From RYN-230 sp963770545 (GTDB lineage: Bacteria; Actinomycetota; Actinomycetes; Streptosporangiales; Streptosporangiaceae), in NCBI GenBank assembly GCA_963770545.1, contig CAVYQF010000034.1:248001-312000 (forward strand): DNA of 64,000 nt, written 5' to 3'. Shown here piece by piece: positions 7,722 through 16,809 of the stretch (the first letter of the stretch is position 1; each line of letters opens with the position of its first letter). A program made the position numbers and the translations under genes. The notes below the pieces were generated by a model. It saw only the letters and a program-made list of their open reading frames with translations, was not told where the DNA came from and did not search any database.

Positions 7722-8138
7722 ATGGCGCACGGCACCCGGATCGGCTCAGCGGTCATGTTCGTGCAGCGACTGGACCGCTCGGTCAGCTTCTACACCGAAC
7801 TGCTCGCGATGCGGGTCGCTGACCAGAGCCCGACCGCCGCGCTGCTGATCAGCCCGGGCGGCACGCAGTTGTTCCTGCGGGCCATGGGCGATAACGCGGG
7901 CCATCCGCTGGGCGGCGTCGGCCTGCAGTACGTGATCTGGACCGCCGACGGGGAGGCGGAACTCGAGCGGTGCGAGCGGGTGCTGAAGGCGCGCTCCGCG
8001 CACCGCGACACGCGCAGCAGTGGCGGGGTGAAGCTGGTGGAAGGCCATGACCCGGACGACACGGTCGTGATGGTGACCTATCCTGGCCCCGATCAGATGC
8101 CCGCCCACGAACTTCCCGTGCGCATCTACGGCTGGTAG
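7722..8138 (+). CDS. VOC (glyoxalase/bleomycin-resistance) family protein
   Basis: A 138-residue single VOC unit: RIGSAVMFVQRLDRSVSFYTELLAMRVADQSPTAALLISPGG, GVGLQYVIWTAD, and a C-terminal strand DDTVVMVTYPGPD. The usual first His/metal position is not obvious, so metal use is uncertain. Start ATG 7722 has GGAAGG 7 nt upstream. It lies 42 nt after the sulfotransferase gene and may share its transcript. Confidence 0.82.
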   Translation: MAHGTRIGSAVMFVQRLDRSVSFYTELLAMRVADQSPTAALLISPGGTQLFLRAMGDNAGHPLGGVGLQYVIWTADGEAELERCERVLKARSAHRDTRSSGGVKLVEGHDPDDTVVMVTYPGPDQMPAHELPVRIYGW

Positions 8139-8286
8139 GCCGGCCCGCACCTGGTGGGCTCATTCTTCCCGATCCGTCGGCGTTGCGGAATGTCTCGGTC
8201 ACGCTGGGGTACTGGGACCGGGCAAGGTTCGCGCGGCTGCCGCGCCGGCCCGACCCGCAGTGGTCGGCCGGGAGGTTGGAGGGACC

Positions 8287-9009
8287 ATGGCACGTATCAC
8301 GCCCACGCAGCAGGATCGAGACACCGAACCGCAGCTTGTGCGGGTACGCGGTCACGGAATGTTCGGGAAGCTGATGGCGGCCGCGGTCGCTATCGTCGCC
8401 GTCGCCGTGCTGATCGTCGTGCTGGCCGCGGTGAGCCTGCTGCCCCGGCTGCACAACCCGTTCGGGGAGACCACCTCCGTCCGCAGCCAGCCTGTGCTGC
8501 TCAAGTCGATCACGGCCCTGAGCCGTTATCAGGCGGCCAGCGGGTCATTCCAGGTCGTGGTGAACCTGACCCAGAAGGCGAACCTGCTGCCGGCCTTCCT
8601 GGAAGGCAGCCAGACGCTGTTCGTCGGCCAGGGCAGCGAGATCGCCTACGTCAACTTCGGGCAGCTCAAGGGCTCGGCCATTCAGGTCTCGGCGAACGGG
8701 ACGGCGGTCACGATCCGGCTGCCCCGGGCCCAGCTCGAGCCCGCCGTGCTCAACGTGAAGCAGTCCTACGTCTTCGCCCAGCAGCAGGGGCTGCTGAACC
8801 GGATCGGGAACTTCTTCTCCGGCAACCCGAACAGCGAGCAGCAGGTCTACGTCCTGGCCCAGCAGAAGATCCAGACCGCGGCGCGGCAGAGCCCGCTGCT
8901 GGCCGAGGCGCAGAGCAACACGACCGGCATGCTCACCGGGATGATGCACTCGCTGGGCTTCCAGCGGGTCACCGTGAGCTACGCCGCGCCGGCCACCCAG
9001 AAGGGCTGA
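8287..9009 (+). CDS. DUF4230 domain membrane protein
   Basis: A 240-residue protein with one N-terminal membrane helix (residues 30-55: KLMAAAVAIVAVAVLIVVLAA) and an external DUF4230-type domain: LLKSITALSRYQAASGSFQVVVNLTQ, LPAFLEGSQTLFVGQGSEIAYVNFGQLKGSAIQV, TAVTIRLPRAQLEPAVL and a C-terminal AGFQ-like amphipathic region. Function of the family is unknown. The ATG at 8287 follows purine-rich GGAGG stretches. Convergent with the penicillin-binding protein gene. Confidence 0.82.
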   Translation: MARITPTQQDRDTEPQLVRVRGHGMFGKLMAAAVAIVAVAVLIVVLAAVSLLPRLHNPFGETTSVRSQPVLLKSITALSRYQAASGSFQVVVNLTQKANLLPAFLEGSQTLFVGQGSEIAYVNFGQLKGSAIQVSANGTAVTIRLPRAQLEPAVLNVKQSYVFAQQQGLLNRIGNFFSGNPNSEQQVYVLAQQKIQTAARQSPLLAEAQSNTTGMLTGMMHSLGFQRVTVSYAAPATQKG

Positions 9010-9029
9010 GCGGGCCGGCCGCGGGCCCG

Positions 9030-10700
9030 TCAGAGCTTGCGCAGGAAGGTGTTGGCCACCGGGCCGGCGCTGTCGGCGCCGAGGCCGCCTCCCTCGACCA
9101 GGACCGCGAAAGCCAGATCGCCGCGGTAACCGATGAACCAGCCGTGGGAATGGGTGCCGGTGCCGTACTGGGCGGTGCCGGTCTTGCCGTAGACACCGGC
9201 CGGGAACCCGACCCCCGCGGCGGTGCCGCTGGTCACCACCGCCCGCATCATGGGCCGCAGGGTGGCCAGAATGCTGGCGCTGATCCTGCGCGGCGAGCTG
9301 GACGGCCGGGGCTGCGGGCTGGTCACCAGGACCGGGGAGCGCCAGGTGCCGTCCTCGATGGCCGCGGCCACGCTGGCCTGGCTGAGCGGGTTGACCAGAT
9401 CGGTCCCCTGGCCGAAGGCGTCGGCGGCCAGGTCGACCGGCTGGTGCGGCGTGGTGAACCTGCCGAGCGTGGCGGGGAGGCCCAGGTTCGCGGGGGTGTT
9501 GAAGCCGAACCTCGCGGCCATCGACGCGAGCGAGGAACCACCCAGCCGCTGGTAGGCGAGCATGGCGAAGGTGGAATTACAGGACACCGCGAACGCCGTC
9601 TGCAGGCTGGTCGTGCCCAGGTGCTCGTTGTCGTCGTTGTGGAAGGTGCGGCCGCCGATCGTGACCTGGCTGGGGCACTGCACGGTGCTGGTCGGCCGCA
9701 TCCCGCCCTGCGCCAGCGCCGAGGCGGTGATCACCTTGAAGGTCGAGCCGGGCGGGAAGATGCCGGCCAGGGCCCGGTCGAACCCGCCGGGGCGCTCCAC
9801 CACGGCCAGCACCTTGCCGGTGGACGGCTGGAGGGCCACCAGGTCAATGGGCTTGGAGGTATGAGCCCCCGACACGGCGGCCGACGCGGCCATCTGGTCG
9901 GCCATGTCGAGGCTGGTCTGCACGGGCTTGCCCGGCGTGGCCGCGAAGCGGGCCGCCGTGGCGTCGACCCGCTTGCCGGGTCCCTCGACCCGGATGGTCA
10001 GCGACGGCCTGCCCGCCAGCTGCGCCTGGTAGGCCTGCTCGATGCCACCCTGGCCGATCAGGTCGCCGGCCTGGTAGGGGGCGCCAAGCGCCTTGGCCTG
10101 GGCCTTGGTGGCAGCGACCACATTGCCGGTGAGCAGGGCGATGGAACCTGACTGGGCGATCACCCCCGGGGAACTCAGCGCGGTGCCGTCGGCGGCCAGC
10201 ACCGCGGCCCGGGCCGGCCAGACGGCACTCAGCACGAACCGCTCACCCGTCCGGAGGCCGGGGTAGATGGCGGACGGGCTCCAGTTCACCCACCAGTGCC
10301 GGTTCCGGGTGACCAGCTCAAGCTGGCCCGGATAGGTCCAGGTGTGCCCGCTGGCCAGGGCGGCGGTGGCCGTGAAGTGGGCCCGGGCCGAGCCCCCGTC
10401 CGCGGTGACCTGGCCGAGTCGCAGGTGGAGGCTGCGCAGGCCGAGTTCTTCCGCGGTCTGGTGCAGCGGGGCGGCCAGGCCCCCGGCCGGCACGTTCACG
10501 CTGACTTCGCCCATCGCCGCGTAGCTGCCGCGCTGCCAGTCCCGCAGATAGCTGGCCGCGGTCTGCTGCGGGCTGCCCTGGGTGCGGGTCAGCAGGACGT
10601 AGCCGCCCGCCGCGCCGGTCGCCACCACCAGGGCCGCGATCACGGCCACCACGATGATCAGGGACCGCCGCCTGGTCCGGCGCATGCTGCCGTGGCTCAT
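9030..10700 (-). CDS. Class B penicillin-binding protein (MecA_N-type) transpeptidase
   Basis: A 556-residue D,D-transpeptidase. One membrane anchor (residues 13-36) is followed by an NTF2-like MecA_N domain (about 40-150), a dimerisation region and the transpeptidase domain from about residue 285. Active-site motifs are present: PPGSTFK (Ser near 318), SCN (VSCNSTF near 377) and KTGTAQ near 500. The protein cross-links peptidoglycan; the MecA_N layout is that of PBPs often linked to lowered beta-lactam affinity, but resistance cannot be read from sequence. The ATG at 10700 lies 24 nt from an 8-bp inverted repeat (10725-10745) that may control it. Confidence 0.92.
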   Translation of the reverse strand: MSHGSMRRTRRRSLIIVVAVIAALVVATGAAGGYVLLTRTQGSPQQTAASYLRDWQRGSYAAMGEVSVNVPAGGLAAPLHQTAEELGLRSLHLRLGQVTADGGSARAHFTATAALASGHTWTYPGQLELVTRNRHWWVNWSPSAIYPGLRTGERFVLSAVWPARAAVLAADGTALSSPGVIAQSGSIALLTGNVVAATKAQAKALGAPYQAGDLIGQGGIEQAYQAQLAGRPSLTIRVEGPGKRVDATAARFAATPGKPVQTSLDMADQMAASAAVSGAHTSKPIDLVALQPSTGKVLAVVERPGGFDRALAGIFPPGSTFKVITASALAQGGMRPTSTVQCPSQVTIGGRTFHNDDNEHLGTTSLQTAFAVSCNSTFAMLAYQRLGGSSLASMAARFGFNTPANLGLPATLGRFTTPHQPVDLAADAFGQGTDLVNPLSQASVAAAIEDGTWRSPVLVTSPQPRPSSSPRRISASILATLRPMMRAVVTSGTAAGVGFPAGVYGKTGTAQYGTGTHSHGWFIGYRGDLAFAVLVEGGGLGADSAGPVANTFLRKL

Positions 10701-10724
10701 GGACCGGCCTTTCCCGCTGGTCTG

Positions 10725-10745
10725 CCGCGGACAACTAGTCCGCGG
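10725..10745. promoter_or_regulatory. Inverted repeat upstream of the penicillin-binding protein gene
   Basis: CCGCGGAC (10725-10732) and GTCCGCGG (10738-10745) are exact 8-bp arms around AACTA. The element sits in the leader of the leftward PBP gene and could be an operator or a leader hairpin. A separate 10-bp palindrome CGTAGCTACG is at 10780-10789. Confidence 0.4.
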
Positions 10746-10935
10746 ACCGGGCCATAACGATAGTCGCGCCGGCCGCGAGCGTAGCTACGAACGGGGTTAA
10801 GCCGGTCACCGCCCGGGTCCGCCGGACACGACCGCCCGGGCTGTGGGTCGCAACCCGCCCGGGCCGCAGTTACGCGGCGGGCTGAAAGGGCGGGCCGGCC
10901 TGCCAGGACGGGCCACGGTCAGGCAGGCTGGTGGT

Positions 10936-11766
10936 ATGGCGGACAACCTGACCCTGATGGCAGTGCACGCGCATCCCGACGACGAGGCCTCGAGCACCGG
11001 GGGAGTGCTGGCCCGCTACTCGGCTGAGGGTGTCCGTACCGTCGTCGTTACCTGTACGAATGGGCAGTTCGGGGACTCTCCGGGCGGCGTCAAGCCCGGC
11101 ACCGACGGCCATGATGAGCAGGAAGTAGCCGAGATCAGGCTGGCCGAGCTCAGGCAATCCGCCAAGCACCTCGGGGTTACCGACCTTGAACTGCTCGGCT
11201 ATCACGACTCGGGGATGGTGGAGTGGGACTACAAGAACCGGCCTGACGCTTTCTGCAACGTGCCCCTGGACGTCGTGGCCGGCCGCATCGGCGGCCTGAT
11301 CGAGCGGTACCGGCCTCAGGTCGTGGTTACCTACGATCCGGACGGCGCGTACCAGCATCCCGACCATGTGCACGCCAGCCGGTCCGCGATCGAGGCGGTC
11401 ACCCGGACCGGCATCCCGGCCAAGCTGTACCTGGCCGCGATGCCGATCAGCAAGTGGCGTGAGTTGTGGGCCGCGCTGAAGGAGTCCGGCGCCGACGTGC
11501 CCGACGCCCGCGAGTTCAGCCCGGAGATGATCCAGCAGATGGAAGACGCCGAGCGGCGGATCACCACCACCGTTGACATCCGCCCGGTGCTGGCGCGCAA
11601 GCAGGCCGCGCTGCTGGCGCACGCCAGCCAGATCAGCGAGTCGTGGCTCAGCCAGATCCCGCCCGAGGTCGGTGAGCGGGTGTTCGGCGAAGAGAGCTTC
11701 ATCCGGGTCATGGACTCCACCGGGGCCCCGTGGCCTGAAGACGACCTGTTCGCGGGACTGCGTTAG
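10936..11766 (+). CDS. PIG-L family deacetylase (MshB/Mca-like)
   Basis: A 276-residue LmbE/PIG-L zinc hydrolase. The metal site is visible as VHAHPDDEAS (residues 10-19) and the second element as GAYQHPDHVHASR; LGYHDSGM is also typical. In actinobacteria such proteins deacetylate the mycothiol precursor (MshB) or cleave mycothiol S-conjugates (Mca). The sequence does not clearly match one, so the substrate is left open. Start ATG 10936 is chosen over a longer in-frame GTG-rich extension because the metal motif normally lies near residue 12. Single gene, divergent from the PBP. Confidence 0.85.
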   Translation: MADNLTLMAVHAHPDDEASSTGGVLARYSAEGVRTVVVTCTNGQFGDSPGGVKPGTDGHDEQEVAEIRLAELRQSAKHLGVTDLELLGYHDSGMVEWDYKNRPDAFCNVPLDVVAGRIGGLIERYRPQVVVTYDPDGAYQHPDHVHASRSAIEAVTRTGIPAKLYLAAMPISKWRELWAALKESGADVPDAREFSPEMIQQMEDAERRITTTVDIRPVLARKQAALLAHASQISESWLSQIPPEVGERVFGEESFIRVMDSTGAPWPEDDLFAGLR

Positions 11767-11988
11767 ATAACGCTCTTATCGTGGCCGGTCACCGGCCTGC
11801 CGGTGGCCAATTTGCCCCCGCATGGGCCCGGGCCGGGAACGGGGCGGATCCGCGGCCTTTACGAATTATTGCCCTGAGAAGCCCTTGGCAGTCCGGCAGT
11901 CCAGGGTTTGACTGATCACTGCGGCACGGGCGAAAGTGCTCGCCCCGGGTGGGACCGGCCGCGACCGTCGGGCAATGGAGGCCATGCG

Positions 11989-14550
11989 ATGAGGAGCATC
12001 CGCAGTTTACGCACCAAGCGCCTTCCAGGAATGGCGGCGGCTGCGTTCCTGGCCGTTTTACTGCCCGCCGGGCTGGCCACGGCCGCCTCCGCATCAGCCG
12101 CGTCCGCATCGGCGGGCTCCGCATCGGCCGGGTCTGCATCGGCGGGCTCCGCATCGGCGGGCTCGGCTTCCGCGCGCGGCCCGGCCCGGGCGGCTGCGTC
12201 GTCCGCCTCCTGCCCCTGGCTGAACCAGTCCCTGCCGGTCAGCCAGCGGCTGAAGATGCTGATGGCCAAGATGACCCTGGCCGACAAGATCAACATGGTC
12301 ACCGGGGCAGGCACCAGCCAGCCGTACGTCTTCTACATCTCCGCGATCCCGAGCCTGTGCATCCCGGCCATGGGCGAGGAAGACGGCCCCGTGGGCGTGG
12401 GCGACGGTCTCACCGGCGTCACCCAGCTGCCCTCCGCTGTCTCCCTGGCCGCGACCTGGGATCGGGCCCTGGCGACCCAGTACGGCCAGGTCGTCGGGTC
12501 GGAGGAGCGCGGCAAGGGCGCCATGGTCAACCTGGGCCCGACCGTGAACATCGACCGGGACCCGCGCTGGGGGCGGTCGTTCGAGGCCTACACCGAGGAC
12601 CCGTACCTCAACGCTGCGCTGACCGTGTCCGACATCGACGGGGTGCAGAGCCAGGGAGAGATGTCCCAGGTCAAGCACTTCGCCGTGTACAACCAGGAGA
12701 CCAACCGGAACACGCCGGCCGATGATGTGATCATCAGCCAGCGGGCCGAGCACGAGATCTACCTGCCCGCCTTCTGGGCCGGCACCAAGCAGGCTCACGC
12801 TTCCTCGGTGATGTGCTCCTACAGCACCATTAACGGCCAGTACGCGTGCGAGAACGACTACCTGCTGCACCAGACCCTGGACCAGCGCTGGAAGTTCCCG
12901 GGCTTCGTGACCTCGGACTACGGGGCCACCCACTCCACCGTCGCCTCAGCGGACGCCGGCAACGACCAGGAGATGCCCAGCGCCGTCTACTACGGGCCGG
13001 CGCTGCAGGCCGCCGTGCAGGCGGGGCAGGTCAGCATGGCCACGCTGAACGGGATGGTGTCCCGCATCCTGACCGAGCTGTTCCGGTTCAACGAGTTCAA
13101 CAACCCGCCCACCGGGACGACCAGCGCGACCGTCACCACCCCGGCGCACCAGGACACCTCGGCCGCCGTGGCCGAGGCGGGCACGGTCCTGCTGAAGAAC
13201 AGCGGCGCCGCGCTGCCGCTGAAGGCCAGCGGCGGCGGATCGGTCGCGGTGATCGGTCCCGCGGCATCGGCGGCGCCGGTGTACACCGGCGGCGGCAGCG
13301 CCTACGTCACCGCGCCGTTCCACGTCACCCCGCTGCAGGGCATCCAGGCTGCCGCCGGGTCAGGCACCACCGTCTCCTACACGCAGGGCCTGCCCACCGA
13401 CACATCACTGTCGCCCATCCCCAGTTCCGCGCTCAGCCCGGCCTACGCGCCCACCAGCTTCGGCGGGAGCTACGCCGGCACGCTCACCGCGCCGGAGACC
13501 GGGACCTACGTGCTGGCCTTCGAAAACCCGTGCGGCTGTTACTCCTCGGTGGACCTGTCCCTGGACGGCAAGACCATCCTGGCCAACCCGGGCACCCCGC
13601 CGGTGTCCACGTACTCGGTGGGCGTGGACCTGAAGGCCGGCCAGACCTACACGCTGCAGCTGTCGGGCGGCGGCGAGTCGGCCAACCTGAGCTGGGCCAC
13701 ACCCTCGGACCTGGCGCCCGGCATCAGCCAGGCGGTCGCCGCGGCGAAGGCGGCGTCGTCCGCGGTCGTCGTGGTCTCCGACGACACCGAGACGGAGGCC
13801 GCCGACCGGCCGGGCCTGAACCTGCCCTCCGCGCAGAACGAGCTGATCTCGGCGGTGGCCGCGGCCAACCCGCACACCGTGGTGGTCGTTAATGCCGGCG
13901 CCCCGGTGGCCATGCCCTGGCTCAGCCAGGTGGCCTCCGTCGTGGACGCCTGGTACCCGGGGGAGAGCAACGGCACCGCGCTCGCGGCGGTGCTCTTCGG
14001 TGCGGTGGACCCGTCCGGCCATCTCCCGGTCACCTTCCCCGCGGACCTGTCCCAGGTCCCTGCGTCCACCCCCGCCCAGTTCCCGGGGGTGAACGGCAAG
14101 GTGCTGTACTCCGAGGGGATCGACGTCGGGTATCGCTACTACGACGCAAACCACGAGACGCCGCTGTTCCCGTTCGGCTATGGACTGTCCTACACCAGCT
14201 TCAGGTTCAGCGATCTGAGGATCACGCGCCAGTCGGGCCCGCAGGTGACGGTTTCCGCGACCATCACCAACACCGGCCGGGTGGCCGGGGCCGACGTCAC
14301 CCAGCTGTACCTGAGCGATCCGGCGGCCGCCACTGAGCCACCCCGGCAGCTGAAGGGCTTCCAGAAGGTCAGCCTCCGGCCCGGGCGGTCGGCCACCGTG
14401 CGCTTCAGCCTGAACGGCCACGACCTGTCCTACTGGGACAGCGCCGCGAACCGGTGGGTGGTGCCCGCCGGCCAGTTCGGCGTGTACCTGGGCGACTCCT
14501 CAGCCCTGGCCGGGCTGCCGCTGCACGGCGGGTTCACCGTGGGTGGCTGA
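11989..14550 (+). CDS. Secreted GH3 beta-glucosidase with PA14-like insertion
   Basis: An 853-residue exported glycoside hydrolase family 3 enzyme. A signal peptide (residues 1-32: Arg/Lys then AAAAFLAVLLPAGLATAA) is followed by a Ser/Ala/Gly repeat linker of 5-residue units (SASAG). The (beta/alpha)8 domain has GPTVNIDRDPRWGRSFEAYTEDP, QVKHFAVYNQE, SSVMCSYSTING and the nucleophile Asp in GFVTSDYGATHS. A PA14-like module (YAGTLTAPETGTYVLAF to LDGKTILANPG) is inserted in the C-terminal domain. The end is a Fn3-like domain (ATITNTGRVAGADVTQLYLSDP, QLKGFQKVSLRPG). Likely acts on oligosaccharides outside the cell. GGAGG lies 7 nt before the ATG at 11989. Confidence 0.93.
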   Translation: MRSIRSLRTKRLPGMAAAAFLAVLLPAGLATAASASAASASAGSASAGSASAGSASAGSASARGPARAAASSASCPWLNQSLPVSQRLKMLMAKMTLADKINMVTGAGTSQPYVFYISAIPSLCIPAMGEEDGPVGVGDGLTGVTQLPSAVSLAATWDRALATQYGQVVGSEERGKGAMVNLGPTVNIDRDPRWGRSFEAYTEDPYLNAALTVSDIDGVQSQGEMSQVKHFAVYNQETNRNTPADDVIISQRAEHEIYLPAFWAGTKQAHASSVMCSYSTINGQYACENDYLLHQTLDQRWKFPGFVTSDYGATHSTVASADAGNDQEMPSAVYYGPALQAAVQAGQVSMATLNGMVSRILTELFRFNEFNNPPTGTTSATVTTPAHQDTSAAVAEAGTVLLKNSGAALPLKASGGGSVAVIGPAASAAPVYTGGGSAYVTAPFHVTPLQGIQAAAGSGTTVSYTQGLPTDTSLSPIPSSALSPAYAPTSFGGSYAGTLTAPETGTYVLAFENPCGCYSSVDLSLDGKTILANPGTPPVSTYSVGVDLKAGQTYTLQLSGGGESANLSWATPSDLAPGISQAVAAAKAASSAVVVVSDDTETEAADRPGLNLPSAQNELISAVAAANPHTVVVVNAGAPVAMPWLSQVASVVDAWYPGESNGTALAAVLFGAVDPSGHLPVTFPADLSQVPASTPAQFPGVNGKVLYSEGIDVGYRYYDANHETPLFPFGYGLSYTSFRFSDLRITRQSGPQVTVSATITNTGRVAGADVTQLYLSDPAAATEPPRQLKGFQKVSLRPGRSATVRFSLNGHDLSYWDSAANRWVVPAGQFGVYLGDSSALAGLPLHGGFTVGG
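12091..12165. repeat. Five 15-nt coding repeats after the GH3 signal peptide
   Basis: Units start at 12091, 12106, 12121, 12136 and 12151 with consensus GCATCGGCGGGCTCC; they encode A-S-A-G-S type pentapeptides forming a flexible linker. Confidence 0.9.
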
Positions 14551-14692
14551 TCGGGAGGAGGACCTGGTTCAGGTCCGCCACGGTGCGGAAGGGATTCCGA
14601 TCCGGGCCAGCCGGCCCGGCACGTCCCGGATCGGGATCCCATCCGGCCGTAGCGACGCGTCTTCCAGCTCGTCCCCATTCGAGGCGCGGACT
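14551..14692 (-). pseudogene. Degenerate copy of the LigD-like gene's 3' end
   Basis: Reading leftwards, one frame gives GDELEDASLRPDGIPIRDV-PGRLARIG and, after a frame change, NPFRTVADLNQVLLPIS. The adjoining gene ends WDELDDPAPRPDAFTIRTI-PDRVSRLG-DPFRTVLGPGQVLPPIT. DNA identity also continues at gaggcgcggact (14680-14691) versus gaggcgcgcggact in the intact gene. The fragment lies directly after the intact gene's stop. It is a decayed tandem duplicate, or the remnant of a second polymerase whose 5' part was replaced. Confidence 0.75.
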
Positions 14693-14712
14693 CCCTGGCT
14701 GGCGGGGGACGG

Positions 14713-16356
14713 CTAGGTGATGGGCGGGAGCACCTGGCCGGGACCCAGGACGGTGCGGAACGGGTCGCCGAGCCGGGACACCCGGTCCGGGATGGTCCGG
14801 ATCGTGAACGCATCGGGCCGTGGCGCCGGATCGTCCAGCTCGTCCCACTCCAGGGGGGTGGACACTGGCGCCCCGGCCGAGGCGCGCGGACTGTACGGCG
14901 CGACCAGGGTCTTGTTGCTGGCGTTCTGCGTGTAGTCGAGCCGGGCCAGCCCGCCCCGCTCATGGACGTCCCACTTCCAGCTGACTATCTGCGGCACCAC
15001 CGCGCCGATGGCCCGGGACAGCTGTTCCACCCAGGCCCGGGTCTCCTCGAAACCAGGCCCGGCGGCGATGGGGATCCAGATCTGGATGCCCCGCCGGCCG
15101 GTCAGCTTGGGCTGGCCCCGCACGCCGAGATGGTCGAGAGCGGTGCGGTGCAGCCGGGCCAGCACCAGGACCTCGTCCCACGACGTGGCCGGGCCGGGGT
15201 CGATGTCGATGAGGGCGTAGCTCGGGCGATCCGGGTGGTCGATCCGCGCGGTCCAGGCGTGCCACTCCAGGGCGCCGAAGTTGGCCGCCCAGACTAGCGC
15301 GGCTGGCTCATTCACGACCAGGTAGGTCGTGGTCTTGCCGGGGTCGGCCTCGGGATCATGCCAGCGGGGCAGCCACCCGGGGGCGTGATCGGGAAGCTGC
15401 TTGTGCCAGAAGCCTTTAGTGTCGGCGCCCCCGGGGAACCGGTGCATGTTCAGCGCGCGGTCAGACAGGTAAGGCAGGGCGACGGGGGCGATCTGCGCCG
15501 CGTAGCTGATCAGTTCCCGCTTGCTGACCGGGGCCTCACCCGGACGGCCGGGAAACAGGACCTTGTCCAGGTTGGTCAGCCGCAGGTCACGGCCGAACAC
15601 GTGCCAGGTGCCACCGACGCCGAGCGCGTCCAGGGCAGCCAGCTCATCCGGGCTGGGCCCGGTGACCGGGCTGTCCGGCTGCCGCCCGGCCCGGGGATCC
15701 GGCGGTCCATCTGGAGGGCCGTGCAATGCCACCGACGCTTCCGAGGGGGGCAGATCCGCGCGCCACACGCGGTCAGGGTCGGCCTTGACCTGGTCGTTGG
15801 TGCGCCCGCTGAGCACCGAGGCCGGGAAGTCCTCGGGATCCCAGCCTTTCACGGCGTACTCGTCGTGCTTGTGCACCAGGAGCCACTGGTTAGAGTCGGG
15901 GCCGCCGGTGCGCACCAGGATGAACCGGCCGCGCAGTTTCTCCCCGTAGACGTCGGCGTGGAACTCGCCCGCCTCGATCGCCGCGGCTGGATCATCAGTG
16001 GCGTGCGGCTCCCAGGTGCCACAGTCCCAGACGATCACATCCCCGGCGCCGTACTGGCCCCGCGGGATGACGCCCTCGAAGTCGAAGTACTCCACGGGGT
16101 GGTCCTCGACGTGCACCGCGATCCGCTTGATGTCCGGATCGAGGGTGGGCCCCTTAGGTACCGCCCAGCTGACCAGGACGCTGCCGATCTCGAAGCGGAG
16201 GTCGTAGTGCAGCCGCCGGGCCCGGTGCCGTTGCACGACGAACCGCTGCCCGCCGCGGTCCGCCGTCCCGTCCGGCTGGCCCGTCGACTGCCCGGCTGGT
16301 TCGGGTGTCTGGCTGAAGTCGCGCTTGCGCCGGTACGGGGTGAGCTTTCCGGGCAC
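14713..16356 (-). CDS. LigD-like protein: 3'-phosphoesterase plus polymerase domains, no ligase
   Basis: A 547-residue NHEJ-type end-processing protein. Residues 35-190 form the LigD phosphoesterase domain (FVVQRHRARRLHYDLRFEIG, SWAVPKGPTLDP, HVEDHPVEYFDFEG, IPRGQYGAGDVIVWDCG, ILVRTG, WLLVHKHDEYA). A Pro-rich linker leads to the primase-type polymerase domain (from about 255: RLTNLDKVLFPG, RALNMHRFPGG, FWHKQLPDHAPGWL, the DIDPG metal motif, GRRGIQIWIPI, LDYTQNASNKTLVAPYSPR). No ATP-dependent ligase domain follows, so joining needs a separate ligase; no Ku or ligase gene is in the window. A degenerate copy of its 3' end lies just downstream. Confidence 0.92.
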   Translation of the reverse strand: MPGKLTPYRRKRDFSQTPEPAGQSTGQPDGTADRGGQRFVVQRHRARRLHYDLRFEIGSVLVSWAVPKGPTLDPDIKRIAVHVEDHPVEYFDFEGVIPRGQYGAGDVIVWDCGTWEPHATDDPAAAIEAGEFHADVYGEKLRGRFILVRTGGPDSNQWLLVHKHDEYAVKGWDPEDFPASVLSGRTNDQVKADPDRVWRADLPPSEASVALHGPPDGPPDPRAGRQPDSPVTGPSPDELAALDALGVGGTWHVFGRDLRLTNLDKVLFPGRPGEAPVSKRELISYAAQIAPVALPYLSDRALNMHRFPGGADTKGFWHKQLPDHAPGWLPRWHDPEADPGKTTTYLVVNEPAALVWAANFGALEWHAWTARIDHPDRPSYALIDIDPGPATSWDEVLVLARLHRTALDHLGVRGQPKLTGRRGIQIWIPIAAGPGFEETRAWVEQLSRAIGAVVPQIVSWKWDVHERGGLARLDYTQNASNKTLVAPYSPRASAGAPVSTPLEWDELDDPAPRPDAFTIRTIPDRVSRLGDPFRTVLGPGQVLPPIT

Positions 16357-16451
16357 TGGTCACCTCCCTGCCCCCCTGGCATGCCCGCGCCTCGCGTGGT
16401 CACACCCGCCTGTCTCGGCTCCGCCACGGGCGGTGGCCGGCGGGAGGCGCC

Positions 16452-16721
16452 GTGCCCCGGGCCCGTCCGCTCTCCCGGGTGGTGTGGCGGCTGGAAGACG
16501 CCGGGCTGCTGGCCCGGCGGCCCGATCCGCGGGACCGTCGGGCCGCCCTGGTCAACGCCACCCCCGCCGGACGGCAGCTGCACGAACGGATCAGGGCGGA
16601 GCGCACGGACGCGCTGAGCCAGTTGATCGAGCATCTCGGCCCGGACGAGCGGAAGGCCCTGGACGCCGCGCTGCCGGTCCTCGAGCAGTTGGCCCGCGAC
16701 CTCAAGGACCGGCGGCCGTGA
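16452..16721 (+). pseudogene. MarR-family regulator, N-terminally truncated
   Basis: The 89 residues begin in the recognition-helix region (PLSRVVWRLEDAGLLARRPDPRDRRAALV) and continue through the wing and the dimerisation helix (GRQLHERIRAERTDALSQLIEHLGPDERKALDAALPVLEQL). The first 50-60 residues of a MarR protein are missing, and upstream codons back to the LigD-like start show no homology in this frame. A GTG at 16452 could still start translation, but DNA binding would be impaired. Confidence 0.6.
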
Positions 16722-16740
16722 TGACTCTCAGCCGTGAGCA

Positions 16741-16781
16741 GTGACCGAGCTGTCTCATAGCGGGTCACTACCTACGCGTAG
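16741..16781. promoter_or_regulatory. Inverted repeats before the membrane-associated protein gene
   Basis: GTGACC (16741-16746) and GGTCAC (16763-16768) form 6-bp arms, and CTACGCGTAG (16772-16781) is a perfect palindrome, 28 nt before the GTG at 16810. Possible operator; no clear promoter hexamers. Confidence 0.3.
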
Positions 16782-16809
16782 CCGGCCCAGCCGGGGGTAG
16801 CTGGATCTC

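Noticed and set aside
8154..10151. A 665-codon open frame antisense to the DUF4230 and penicillin-binding protein genes
   Set aside because: Its translation is Arg/Gly/Ala-rich with no domain, and the opposite strand encodes a clear transpeptidase with all motifs; long antisense frames are expected at this GC.
16452..16721. Intact small MarR-like regulator
   Set aside because: It lacks the first half of the fold, including the helices needed for dimerisation and the start of the recognition helix.
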